Assembly: GCF_009741735.1 (NCBI RefSeq)
Contig: NZ_WHOH01000003.1
Location: forward strand, 124,001 to 188,000
Origin: Lentibacillus sp. JNUCC-1
GTDB taxonomy: Bacteria; Bacillota; Bacilli; Bacillales; Amphibacillaceae
Direction: 5' to 3'
DNA: 64,000 bases
Every line of letters begins with the position of its first letter. Position 1 is the stretch's first letter. The notes under the pieces are model-generated. The model was not told the origin of the DNA, did no database searches, and saw nothing but the letters and a program-made list of their open reading frames with translations. This document shows, in pieces, positions 18,284 through 27,167 of this stretch. A program made the translations under genes and the position numbers.

Positions 18284-18356
18284 AACCTCCACGACTTTTG
18301 TAGTATACTACACGTTAGACTCTTTTAATTTTGCTGTTGTGAATGGAGGTAATGAC

Positions 18357-18926
18357 ATGGCAGTGGACCATGGAAAAATAGAACAGGCGGCGCGCATGAT
18401 TCTGGAAGCGATCGGGGATGATCCGGATCGTGAAGGGCTGAAAGACACGCCGGCACGAATTGCACGCATGTATGAAGAAGTGTTCCAAGGCATGCATCAA
18501 GATCCGAAAGAATACTTTGCAACAATATTCAGTGAAGATCATGAGGAACTTGTGCTCGTTAAAGATATTCCGTTTTATTCGATGTGTGAACATCACCTTG
18601 TTCCATTCTACGGCGTGGCGCACATCGGCTATATTCCTAAAGGCGGCCGAGTGACTGGCCTAAGCAAACTGGCACGTGCAGTTGAAACTGTAACGAGGCG
18701 ACCACAGCTGCAGGAGCGGATTACCTCAACCATCGCCGATTCGATGATGGAGACACTTGATCCACACGGCGTCATCATTGTGATCGAGGCAGAACATATG
18801 TGTATGACGATGCGCGGCGTTAAGAAACCTGGAGCCAAAACCGTCACATCGGGTGTGAGAGGTATTTTTCAAAAAGAGCCAGCTGCAAGAGCAGAAGTCT
18901 TCAGCTTGATCAAAGGCCAGGGCTGA
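18357..18926 (+). CDS. folE: GTP cyclohydrolase I
   Basis: The 189-residue enzyme converts GTP to dihydroneopterin triphosphate, the first step of folate and tetrahydrobiopterin-type pterin synthesis. Zn ligands are visible in [12 protein letters not shown] and in CMTMRGV. The substrate-binding segments [11 protein letters not shown] and RPQLQERIT are also present. Length matches B. subtilis FolE (190). ATG 18357 is preferred over the GTG at 18339 because GGAGGT lies 8 bp before it. The gene ends with a hairpin terminator. Confidence 0.95.
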   Translation: MAVDHGKIEQAARMILEAIGDDPDREGLKDTPARIARMYEEVFQGMHQDPKEYFATIFSEDHEELVLVKDIPFYSMCEHHLVPFYGVAHIGYIPKGGRVTGLSKLARAVETVTRRPQLQERITSTIADSMMETLDPHGVIIVIEAEHMCMTMRGVKKPGAKTVTSGVRGIFQKEPAARAEVFSLIKGQG

Positions 18927-18935
18927 ATAATAAGC

Positions 18936-18977
18936 GTAAAGAGTCGTTACCTGAAAAGGGGCGGCTCTTTTTTGTTC
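18936..18977 (+). terminator. Rho-independent terminator of folE
   Basis: AGAGTCGTTACC...GGGGCGGCTCTTTTTT hairpin with T-run starting 10 bp after the stop. Confidence 0.75.
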
Positions 18978-19071
18978 ATAGAGAAAGCGTCCAGTGCCAT
19001 ACTAGGTTTTATAGGCTGTTGGTCGGGTATATAGGGGTAATGAACAAGCTATTTAAAGGAGGCTTCATGGT

Positions 19072-20250
19072 GTGACATCAAAGATTGTTGGACTGATTCC
19101 CTCTCCCGATTTACCTGCAGATCTTGCCTTCAAAATTAAAGACAAATTGAAGCTCGATTTAAACAAACATGTTGACCAAGACGTTGAGTGGGAAGTGGAG
19201 ATTGATGTTGACCCACTGACTGGTTCAGCTGAGTATGTAAATGAAGTGATCGACAAAGCTGTCGACATAAAAGATAAAAAAGGCTGGGACTATGCAGTTT
19301 GTTTAACTGACCTTCCAAGTCTATCTAACAACAAAGTGGTGACATCAGATGTGAGCGTCAGGCGACAGACCGGCCTGATTTCTTTGCCTTCATTTGGAGC
19401 TTTCCCCTTGAAAAAAAGGATTAGAAAAGCGATAACCTATGTTGTTGATTTGATGTACACAAACGATGGACTGGATGACGGGGAAGAACAAACTGCATCA
19501 CACCTTAAGTGGCGGTTCTTGTTTTCGCGTGTGAAGCGTGTGAAGCCTGAAGATGATAATAAAACGGACAACCGGTTTATCCTGCAGTCCAGAATTATCG
19601 GCTGGCTCCGGCTCCTATCAGGCATGACATTTGCCAACAAGCCCTGGACAGCACTCGGATCGTTTACCAAAGTACTGACACTGGCATTCGCAACCGGCAC
19701 GTATATTTCCATTTTTTCTACCCCATGGCAGTTAAGTGTTGCGTATTCGATCCCGCGTTTTCTCCTCCTCATGCTTCTGTCGATCGCAGGCATGGTCATC
19801 TGGATCATTTTCGCTCATAAACTATGGGAGAAACCAACAGATAAGGGGCAGAGTCAATTCAGAAAGCTGTATAACTTGACCACCGTGGCAACGCTTACGG
19901 TGATTGTCTTGATCAATTATGCCGTGCTTTATATCCTGTTCATGATCAGTATTGCGATCTTTGTGCCGGAGAACTTGTTCGAAGGCTGGACACAAGTGGA
20001 TGCGGAGGCCTCGATCCAGTATTTCGTACGATTGGCCTGGCTGGCGACGTCACTTGGGACATTGGCAGGAGCTGTGGGTGCGACAGGAGAGAAAGAAGAG
20101 CGTATCAAGCACATCACCTACTCCTATCGTCAACTGACACGTAGCTATGAACTTAAAAAGAAGCAAGAAAAAAGTAAGAGTTCAGATGCTGCTGAACGCG
20201 ATGAATCACAAGTGAAGAAACAAGCACACGAGGAGGGCGAGCTTTCATGA
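19072..20250 (+). CDS. Membrane protein of unknown family, paralogue 1
   Basis: The 392-residue protein has a soluble N-terminal region of about 180 residues with the block DPLTGSAEYVN and GWDYAVCLTDLPS, followed by four or five membrane helices and a charged, lysine/glutamate-rich C-terminal tail. It shares its whole architecture with the next gene, including the junction motif RLLSGMTFAN before the first helix. The start is GTG 19072 with AAAGGAGG upstream; an ATG at 19066 is closed by a stop. It overlaps the next gene by 4 bp (ATGA), so the two are translationally coupled. I do not recognise the family; an envelope or transport-related role is possible. Confidence 0.75.
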   Translation: MTSKIVGLIPSPDLPADLAFKIKDKLKLDLNKHVDQDVEWEVEIDVDPLTGSAEYVNEVIDKAVDIKDKKGWDYAVCLTDLPSLSNNKVVTSDVSVRRQTGLISLPSFGAFPLKKRIRKAITYVVDLMYTNDGLDDGEEQTASHLKWRFLFSRVKRVKPEDDNKTDNRFILQSRIIGWLRLLSGMTFANKPWTALGSFTKVLTLAFATGTYISIFSTPWQLSVAYSIPRFLLLMLLSIAGMVIWIIFAHKLWEKPTDKGQSQFRKLYNLTTVATLTVIVLINYAVLYILFMISIAIFVPENLFEGWTQVDAEASIQYFVRLAWLATSLGTLAGAVGATGEKEERIKHITYSYRQLTRSYELKKKQEKSKSSDAAERDESQVKKQAHEEGELS

Positions 20251-21404
20251 CACAAGAAATCTCAATTGGTTTAATTGCCGCTCCTGAGCTTGCGAATGAA
20301 CTTGCGAATGATTTAATTGACCTCTTGCCAGATTCATTAGACGAACACTTGCCGAACGAAACAGTGTGGACCGTCGACAGCGTCATCGATCCGCTGACAG
20401 GGGCAGCTGAAAATGCGGGGGATATCTTTAAAGAAGCGGTTGATTACAGAGATGTGAGAGGCTGGAATTATATTATCTGTCTGACAGATCTTCCTGTTTT
20501 TCATAAGAAAGATATCGTAGCTGTTGATATTAATGAGACATCGGACGTATGTATTGTATCGATTCCAGCTTTCGGCTGGCGGCCTGTTTTGCATCGTATA
20601 AAAAAGACAATCATTCAGGTTGTAGGTGAAATGCATGGCATGTCAGGCCAAAAAGAGAATGAATTAAGTGACGATCCTCAAAAACAACAAGAAATACTGT
20701 CGTCTGACTTGTTACGTCGGCAGTTCCCAATTTCTCCTGTAAGAAAGGTGCGATCATTGCTCACAGAAACAGGAGAAGTGCACACCCGCTATCTTGTAGT
20801 GCCCAAACTCAATGGTGGACTGCGTTTGTTGTCTGGCATGACCTTTGCCAATAATCCGCTGAAAATGATGTCAACCCTCACAAATGTGATTGCCATTGCG
20901 TTTACAACTGGAGCCTTCGGTATGATCTTCACGACGATGTGGCGACTTAGTCATTTGTTCACGGTTTGGCGTTTGACAGGTATTACATTAACAGCAATTT
21001 TTGGTATGGTGCTGTGGGTGATTGTGGCTCATGGGTTATGGGAGAAACAGAGCTCGAATTTCAATCAAAAAAGTAAACGGCTACGCAGGCTGTACAATAT
21101 GACAACCGTAACGACACTCTTAATTTCTGTCACAGGTTATTACGCTGTGGTTTATCTGTTATTCTTTGGGACTGCGCTCGTATTCATTCCACCTGATATT
21201 TTAGGCGAAACGCTGATGCTCGGTGAATCTGCGGGTGTCCAGTCCTACTTGAGAATCGCCTGGTTTGCTGCATCGATTTCAACTGTCGCAGGTGCGATTG
21301 GTGCCGGTTTGGAGAACGAACAGCTCGTTCGCGATTCAACATACGGATATCGGCAATATCGGCGGTATTACGAAGCCAATAAAAGTTATAAAGAAGAAAA
21401 ATAA
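20247..21404 (+). CDS. Membrane protein of unknown family, paralogue 2
   Basis: The 385-residue protein is homologous over its full length to the preceding gene product: GLIAAPELANELA at the start, DPLTGAAENAG, GWNYIICLTDLPV, RLLSGMTFANNPL and four or five membrane helices, ending in a short basic tail. Divergence is considerable, so the duplication is old and both copies appear maintained. Translational coupling by ATGA overlap suggests a stoichiometric pair, perhaps a heteromer. A terminator follows directly. Confidence 0.75.
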   Translation: MTQEISIGLIAAPELANELANDLIDLLPDSLDEHLPNETVWTVDSVIDPLTGAAENAGDIFKEAVDYRDVRGWNYIICLTDLPVFHKKDIVAVDINETSDVCIVSIPAFGWRPVLHRIKKTIIQVVGEMHGMSGQKENELSDDPQKQQEILSSDLLRRQFPISPVRKVRSLLTETGEVHTRYLVVPKLNGGLRLLSGMTFANNPLKMMSTLTNVIAIAFTTGAFGMIFTTMWRLSHLFTVWRLTGITLTAIFGMVLWVIVAHGLWEKQSSNFNQKSKRLRRLYNMTTVTTLLISVTGYYAVVYLLFFGTALVFIPPDILGETLMLGESAGVQSYLRIAWFAASISTVAGAIGAGLENEQLVRDSTYGYRQYRRYYEANKSYKEEK

Positions 21405-21433
21405 AAAGCTGCGGGTTCCGCAGCTTTTTTGTG
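21402..21433 (+). terminator. Rho-independent terminator
   Basis: AAAAAGCTGCGGGTTCCGCAGCTTTTTT immediately after the stop of paralogue 2. Confidence 0.9.
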
Positions 21434-21516
21434 CTTTCTCAGTAATAGTAAGGCGTGTGAAACTTTATATCTGTTTGGTTCGTATAATATAGTAGACAAG
21501 AGGGGGACATGGTTTT

Positions 21517-23214
21517 ATGAAGAAGCTTTCTTTAATCATTCTAGTTTTAATGGGATTCTTGGTATTTCCGCTCCAAGTTTATGCTGTTGACTTTGACATT
21601 GAACAAACGGATATACATGCTTATTTACTGGAAAATAGGAATGTGGATGTTGAAGAAACACACACATATGCATTTGATGGAGAATTTAACGGTATTACGC
21701 GTACACTTATTGCAAAAGAAGGTACTCAGATCACGGATGTGCAAGCGACTGAAAACGGAAAGCCGCTAAAAGTGGAGCAGGATGATAATTTATATAAAAT
21801 CCACCGTAAAGGTGAAGATGAAACGATTACAGCGGTCCTCAGTTATACCATTGAAAATGGCCTAGAAGTATATTCCGATCTGGGACAATTCTATTGGGCG
21901 TTTTTTGACGATGGCAATGAATCGGATTATGAGAATCTCAATATATTTATCCATCCGCCCAAACCTGCTGAAGACCCTGTCTTTTTAGGGTATGATGCTG
22001 CCTTTGGTACAGGAAAAACGGCGAAAGATGGGGCTGTTCATTTTGATTTGGGTCATGTGGGCAGCGGACAAAAGGGCGATATAAGAGTGGCATATGACGC
22101 TTCTCTTTTCCCAAATGTACCCTCAGCTGGAGATAAGACCATTGCCAACGACATACAGGCTGATCGGGCAGAAATTGAAGCTGATATTGCTGCATTTGAG
22201 AAGCGGAAAGATATACTAAGTAAAATTGCGCCAGTCATTCTGGGTGCATTTGGCGTTTATTTAGTCATCTTGCTTATACGTCGCAGCCAATACAAGCAGC
22301 AAGTGAAACAAGAAGCAGAACGCCGGTTTGTCGATGACTTTTTCGTGCCTAAAGCGGAATTGAGCATGCCAGCGACCATTCACTTTATGAACAGTGGGGT
22401 GCTTGATGCCAATGCACTTTCAGCAGCTCTGCTCGATTTGATAAGAAAAGGTTATGTTAAAGAGGAAGATGAAGAAACGTTTACTGTCATCAATAGACAA
22501 ACAGATTTCAAGCATGAGCAGATGCTGATCGCCTGGCTCTTTGATATGATCGGGTCTGATGGGACGTTTCGTATGTCAGATCTTGAATCTTACACAGAAA
22601 ATGAAGATAACCATGAAGCCTATCATCAAAGCTTCCAGAGTTGGCGTGACAGTGTCAAAGAGGAGGTATCGAATGCCCAATTGTATGAAGATCGCTCGAA
22701 GGCAAGATGGATGATCGGGGGTTCTAGTCTTCTATTGGTGCCTGCAATTGTCATTTTCGGTATCCACGAGTTGTTTGGCTGGATGCTTGGCGGTATTTTG
22801 CTTGTCATCGCCCTTGCAGCGTTTGCACTGGGAGCGATTCGTAAAACGGCCAAAGGTGTTCATATCGAACAACAATGGAAAGACTTCAGTGAGAAGTTTG
22901 CTGATGTCGCTCCCACAGAATGGAATGAGTGGCTGGACGACGATCAGAAGCGGGCCTTTATTTACGGTCTTGGGTGTAACAATAAGACCATTCAGGAAAA
23001 AAGCCAAGTGTTTATGGAACAGGGGCCTCGTTATGCTGATATTGCGCATGCCCCCGGTACCAATATGTTTTTATTCATGGCCATAGCTGGAACGTTCCAG
23101 CACCAGTTTGATAAAGCAGATACAGCCGCTGCGGCCAGTCTTTCTGCTGGCGGAGGCACACCTGGTGTTGGGGGTGGTGTCGGTGGCGGCGGTGGAGGTT
23201 CCGGCGCGTTTTAA
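21517..23214 (+). CDS. DUF2207 family membrane protein
   Basis: The 565-residue protein starts with a signal peptide (about 1-23, ending VYA). An extracellular beta-rich DUF2207 domain with FDGEFNGITRTL follows, then a membrane helix near residues 235-255. A cytoplasmic region and two further helices near 395-440 come next. The end is a glycine-rich tail (GGGVGGGGGGSG then AF), typical of this family in Firmicutes and Actinobacteria. Function is not established; family members are often near envelope genes. It begins 113 bp after the paralogue pair and has its own ribosome site (AGAGGGGGAC). Confidence 0.85.
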   Translation: MKKLSLIILVLMGFLVFPLQVYAVDFDIEQTDIHAYLLENRNVDVEETHTYAFDGEFNGITRTLIAKEGTQITDVQATENGKPLKVEQDDNLYKIHRKGEDETITAVLSYTIENGLEVYSDLGQFYWAFFDDGNESDYENLNIFIHPPKPAEDPVFLGYDAAFGTGKTAKDGAVHFDLGHVGSGQKGDIRVAYDASLFPNVPSAGDKTIANDIQADRAEIEADIAAFEKRKDILSKIAPVILGAFGVYLVILLIRRSQYKQQVKQEAERRFVDDFFVPKAELSMPATIHFMNSGVLDANALSAALLDLIRKGYVKEEDEETFTVINRQTDFKHEQMLIAWLFDMIGSDGTFRMSDLESYTENEDNHEAYHQSFQSWRDSVKEEVSNAQLYEDRSKARWMIGGSSLLLVPAIVIFGIHELFGWMLGGILLVIALAAFALGAIRKTAKGVHIEQQWKDFSEKFADVAPTEWNEWLDDDQKRAFIYGLGCNNKTIQEKSQVFMEQGPRYADIAHAPGTNMFLFMAIAGTFQHQFDKADTAAAASLSAGGGTPGVGGGVGGGGGGSGAF

Positions 23215-23239
23215 AGACCAAAGCCGGCCCTGGCTAAAC

Positions 23240-23291
23240 AAATGAAAAACGAGCAGTCTTGTGGAATATCACAGACTGCTCGTTTTTTAGT
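23240..23291. terminator. Bidirectional Rho-independent terminator
   Basis: AAAAACGAGCAGTCTTGTG paired with CACAGACTGCTCGTTTTTT between convergent genes. Confidence 0.9.
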
Positions 23292-23294
23292 ATT

Positions 23295-23729
23295 TTAGAA
23301 AAACCGAGTGGTCGTATAGGAGTTTCGGTGTTCAAGATCCTCTCTGATGCGTGCTTCTTTTAAATCGTGCACTGTGTCTTTATCCGGCTCAGTGTTATCG
23401 TCAGCAATCACATAAAAGTGTCCATCAACGATTTTCTCAATAAACTGGGCAATTTCATCATCTGAAAATTCCAGTGCAGCCAGTTCATCTGTAATGTCGC
23501 GGTGATGGTCGGCTTTATTGGTGAATAACTGTTTCATTTTGCTTTTCCATGATGATGATTCAGAAAGGGAATTGGCCACATTTGCTTCTGTTTTTTCTTC
23601 AAAGTCTATTGGATTGTCAATGTTTGACAGAATGGTTATGTGAGCAGGCTCATAGCCGCTGTCTGCAAGTTTTTCAGTCATTTTAATCGTTTCAGGAACC
23701 GATTGATACGGGCCGAAAATTTCCTTCAT
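23295..23729 (-). CDS. General stress protein, YflT/GSP17M-like domain
   Basis: The 144-residue cytoplasmic protein begins with the alpha/beta domain seen in YflT-like general stress proteins (a short N-terminal strand, then EKLADSGYEPAHITILSN), with an acidic middle and a C-terminal basic-aromatic tail. These proteins are induced by sigma-B or heat in bacilli; the molecular function is unknown. No sigma-B promoter could be confirmed. TTAGAAGATG-type spacing with GGAGGT upstream supports ATG 23729. Confidence 0.75.
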   Translation of the reverse strand: MKEIFGPYQSVPETIKMTEKLADSGYEPAHITILSNIDNPIDFEEKTEANVANSLSESSSWKSKMKQLFTNKADHHRDITDELAALEFSDDEIAQFIEKIVDGHFYVIADDNTEPDKDTVHDLKEARIREDLEHRNSYTTTRFF

Positions 23730-23816
23730 CTTCTAACACCTCCAGCATAATGGGGTATTGCTTATTAAAGAATTACCCCGAAATGTAAGCGGCTAAACCA
23801 TGACAGCTTGTCCTTT

Positions 23817-24296
23817 TTATACGTCGGATTTTAATAAGATCCATCGCACGAAAGCCCCCACTCCTAAACCAATCGGCATAAATAGGATTGAGAGCCACAC
23901 CGGTCCGAATTTGACACCACCGATGGAAAGAACGGGTGAAAATATAAGTCCAACAGTCACGATATAGGCAGAGGCGACAAATGGCAGATATGCAAATTTG
24001 CTCTTTCCACCCCTGCCGTCGTGATACGCATCCCACATCGCAAAAAAATACAAGCACGGGTAGAACATAAGCCAGTTGTAATTTGTCAGTTCGATTGCTT
24101 CCTGAATTTCTCCGTGGAAACTGAGAATGATGACTTGATTAAGATTTCCCATCACATTGACAGCTATTTCGAAAGCAATGAGGATAATGCCTTTAATGTA
24201 TTTTTGGTTTAAAAGTTGACCAAATCCAGGGAGAGCGATGCTCCACAGCAGCATACCCAATGCGCGACGGTGGTTTGGATGATTGGTTTTCGACAT
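23817..24296 (-). CDS. Small polytopic membrane protein, unknown function
   Basis: The 159-residue protein has four or five hydrophobic segments. It begins RRALGMLLWSIALPGFGQLL followed by NQKYIKG, the P-G-x-GQ-x5-K/G pattern found in TM2/DUF5683-like small membrane proteins. I use ATG 24296 because GAGGGAC lies upstream; a more upstream ATG at 24314 contains that ribosome site. A 27-codon frame ends 5 bp before this start and may be co-translated. Confidence 0.6.
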   Translation of the reverse strand: MSKTNHPNHRRALGMLLWSIALPGFGQLLNQKYIKGIILIAFEIAVNVMGNLNQVIILSFHGEIQEAIELTNYNWLMFYPCLYFFAMWDAYHDGRGGKSKFAYLPFVASAYIVTVGLIFSPVLSIGGVKFGPVWLSILFMPIGLGVGAFVRWILLKSDV

Positions 24297-24300
24297 TGCT

Positions 24301-24384
24301 TTACCGTCCCTCATGGTCCAGAATGGATCTTTTCATTTGTTGGACGGTCATTGCATATGTCCTGATGATGTCATTTGTTTCCAT
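24301..24384 (-). CDS. Possible 27-residue leader or micro-protein
   Basis: AAAGGAGTG precedes an ATG at 24384 opening a 27-codon frame (METNDIIRTYAM..., ending DHEGR) that stops 5 bp before the next start. The strong ribosome site and tight coupling argue for translation. No homology is recognised. It could be a real micro-protein or only a translational coupler for the membrane protein gene. Confidence 0.4.
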   Translation of the reverse strand: METNDIIRTYAMTVQQMKRSILDHEGR

Positions 24385-24513
24385 CAAGCAACACTCCTTT
24401 AGTGGGTGAGCTTAGTTTTCGCTATCTGTGAGGAGCTTATACAGAGGTTGAGCATCTGTATAAAAACACGAGTTTATGGGAAACAGAAGCTTATACTGTT
24501 TTCTAAGTGAGGG

Positions 24514-26070
24514 ATGTTCGTGGATTTCAAATCATTGTTTGGACGGATGAAACAAACAAAGCAAACGTCATCATCTAATCCGGAGAAACTGGCATCCGGG
24601 TTAGATGAAAATATCAAACATATAAAAAACCTGCTCGGATCCCCGTCCGACCTGGTGACACGGACATTTGACATCTATCATTCATCAGTAAAATGTGGCG
24701 TGGTGTATTTTTCAGGACTGACAAATAGTGAACTCTTACATAAAGATGTGATTAAGCCAGTACAGAACGCAGGTGAAAAAAAGGGTTTCCCTGAAGAGGC
24801 AATGGCTGTTTACGATGTGCTCAAGAAAGATGTGATCGCTGCCGGCAATATAAAAACAGGCCAAACTATGGACGATGTGATGGATGCTCTGTTGAGTGGG
24901 ACGACCGTGTTCTTTGTTGATGGCGTGGATCAAGCGCTTTTAATAGAAATGAAAAAATGGGAAATGAGGTCTGTTGAAGAACCGGTTTCTGAAACGGTGA
25001 TCAGAGGACCTCGGGATGGATTTGTCGAAACGCTTCAGACCAATCTTGCGACTTTGCGCCGGTATATTCGTGATCCCAATTTACGTTTTGATAGTTATCA
25101 GGTAGGGAGGAGATCGAAAAAAGATCTGGTTGTGGCATATGTGGCAGGTGTTATTCATCCTGATATTTTGAAAGAGGTTAAACGGCGATTGGAAGCAATT
25201 GACATGGACGATGCCCCTGAATCTGGATTCATTGAACAGTGGATTGAGGAAAGTTTTCTATCGCCTTTTCCGCAATTTATTAATACAGAAAGGCCGGACA
25301 CGGCTTCGGCAGCAATGTTACAGGGGAAGGTTGTTATTCTGCTTGACGGGTCCCCTTTTGTATTAATTGCGCCGTCAACGCTTGGTAACGCCATGCAATC
25401 GCCTGAGGACTATTACGAACGGTGGACAATTGGATCGCTTGTGCGCGGTTTACGGTATATGGCGGGGTTTATTGCGGTGTTTCTGCCTGGTTTGTATATT
25501 GCGTTATCCGAATATCATCAAGGGCTGCTTCCCACAAAACTCGCTATGTCGATTGCTGCGACTAGAGAAGGCGTCCCATTTCCGGCTTTTGTAGAAGCAC
25601 TTTTAATGGTTACCACAATGGAGCTGCTCCGTGAGGCGGGAGCACGATTGCCACAGACGATTGGACAAACGATTGGTATTGTCGGAGGGCTTGTTATTGG
25701 TGATGCGGCTGTGCAGGCTGGCATTGTAAGCCCGATCATGGTCATCGTTGTTGCCCTGAATGCTATTGCTTCATTTGCAATTCCAACCTATAGTTTGTCA
25801 ATTACGTTCAGGATTCTCGCCTATTTCATGATGTTTGCGGCGGGTGTTTTTGGACTGTACGGCATTATCTTAGGTTACATCATGATCAATATTCATATTG
25901 TTAATCTGAAAAGCATTGGTGTGCCTTATTCCAGTCCTTTTGCTCCGGCATTTTTGAAGGACTTTAATGATCTGGTTTTTCGCACACCTGTCCCGCTGTT
26001 GGATCGTCGCCCAGTGTATTTGCAGCCGCAAGATGATCAATCTGCTGACAAGGGAGGCAAACAATCGTGA
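24514..26070 (+). CDS. Spore germination receptor A subunit (GerA family)
   Basis: The 518-residue protein has the GerA architecture: a soluble N-terminal half with subdomains to about residue 300, then about five membrane helices (from MAGFIAVFLPGLYIALSEYH) containing the PFPAFVEALLM segment, and a soluble tail. With the B and C proteins it forms the germinant receptor of the spore inner membrane. GTG 24520 is an alternative start because GTGAGGG lies only 0-1 bp before the ATG at 24514. The gene overlaps gerB by ATGA-like 4 bp coupling. The germinant is not predictable. Confidence 0.93.
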   Translation: MFVDFKSLFGRMKQTKQTSSSNPEKLASGLDENIKHIKNLLGSPSDLVTRTFDIYHSSVKCGVVYFSGLTNSELLHKDVIKPVQNAGEKKGFPEEAMAVYDVLKKDVIAAGNIKTGQTMDDVMDALLSGTTVFFVDGVDQALLIEMKKWEMRSVEEPVSETVIRGPRDGFVETLQTNLATLRRYIRDPNLRFDSYQVGRRSKKDLVVAYVAGVIHPDILKEVKRRLEAIDMDDAPESGFIEQWIEESFLSPFPQFINTERPDTASAAMLQGKVVILLDGSPFVLIAPSTLGNAMQSPEDYYERWTIGSLVRGLRYMAGFIAVFLPGLYIALSEYHQGLLPTKLAMSIAATREGVPFPAFVEALLMVTTMELLREAGARLPQTIGQTIGIVGGLVIGDAAVQAGIVSPIMVIVVALNAIASFAIPTYSLSITFRILAYFMMFAAGVFGLYGIILGYIMINIHIVNLKSIGVPYSSPFAPAFLKDFNDLVFRTPVPLLDRRPVYLQPQDDQSADKGGKQS

Positions 26071-27164
26071 AGTCATTTGAATATGCTGGTGGCAAAATCA
26101 CAGAAAGAGAATTGATGATTGCTGTGACTGGAGCGGTTATTGGTCTTGGTATCCTAGTGATTCCAAGAACATTGGCCGCACATACGAATGCAGCAGACGG
26201 ACTTGTATCAATTATCATTGGCGGCGTTTTTCTTATAATCATGACCTGGCTGATTGCGAAATTTTCCGCTGTATTCCCTGGCCAAACCATCTCCGATTAT
26301 GGAGCCACACTTGTCGGCAAGAAGGTAGCTGGTTGCGTTGTTTTTATCTACGGGATTATTATGATGGTTTCTCTGGCACTCAGGATTCGTTTGTCGGCAG
26401 ATATTACGAAACAATATTTGTTTGATAAAACACCACTCGAGGTGCTGGCCCTGCTCTTTTTATTTGTCCTGGTCTATGCTGTTGGCGGATCGAGAATCGG
26501 ATTGTTTCGCTTAAATATGCTTTTCTTTCCATTTGTCTTCGTCATTGTGTTGGTGGTAATAGGGTTTAACCTGCAAACTATGGAAATCGGGAACTTGCAG
26601 CCGGTGTTTACAACAGACATGAAAGAATACTTTATAGGTTTTGGAACCAGCGCACTCACTTTCTCCGGTTTTGGGATCTTATGGTTTTACATGTCTTTGG
26701 TTGAAAATCCCAAAAAAGGTCCAAAAGCTGCGGTGATTGGCTCTGTCATACCAGTTGTGTTATACATCATGCTGTTTGTAGTTATCATTGGTGTTTTCGG
26801 AAATACTGTTACAGCAAATTTGGTGTATCCAACTGTAGAACTGGCTAAAAACGCTGCAATTCCGGGTGAGTTTCTGGAACGCTTTGAATCGGTGTTTTTT
26901 GTCATTTGGACAATGGCGATATTTAATTCTGCAGCTTTAACGCTGGATATTGCCGTATTTGCTATGACGTCTGTTTTTAAAAAGGCTAAAAAGATGCATG
27001 TCATACTGATCTTAACGCCGATCGTTTATTTTATTGGGATGGTACCAGGGAAAATGTACACAGTGGAAATATACGGACAAATAATAGGATACATTACGGT
27101 CGGTTACTCAGTCATTCTGATTGCGGGTCTGGGGATCGTGGCTAAAATAAAAGGAGTGGTTTAG
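26067..27164 (+). CDS. Spore germination receptor B subunit (GerB, APC superfamily)
   Basis: The 365-residue protein has ten predicted helices and the start typical for GerB permeases (KITERELMIAVTGAVIGLGI), including the G-x-G-I/L-L-x-P element near TM1 (GILVIPRTLA). It belongs to the APC fold and is the germinant-binding subunit in GerA-type receptors. It is coupled to the A subunit by a 4-bp overlap and followed 3 bp later by the C subunit. Confidence 0.93.
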   Translation: MKSFEYAGGKITERELMIAVTGAVIGLGILVIPRTLAAHTNAADGLVSIIIGGVFLIIMTWLIAKFSAVFPGQTISDYGATLVGKKVAGCVVFIYGIIMMVSLALRIRLSADITKQYLFDKTPLEVLALLFLFVLVYAVGGSRIGLFRLNMLFFPFVFVIVLVVIGFNLQTMEIGNLQPVFTTDMKEYFIGFGTSALTFSGFGILWFYMSLVENPKKGPKAAVIGSVIPVVLYIMLFVVIIGVFGNTVTANLVYPTVELAKNAAIPGEFLERFESVFFVIWTMAIFNSAALTLDIAVFAMTSVFKKAKKMHVILILTPIVYFIGMVPGKMYTVEIYGQIIGYITVGYSVILIAGLGIVAKIKGVV

Positions 27165-27167
27165 CCG

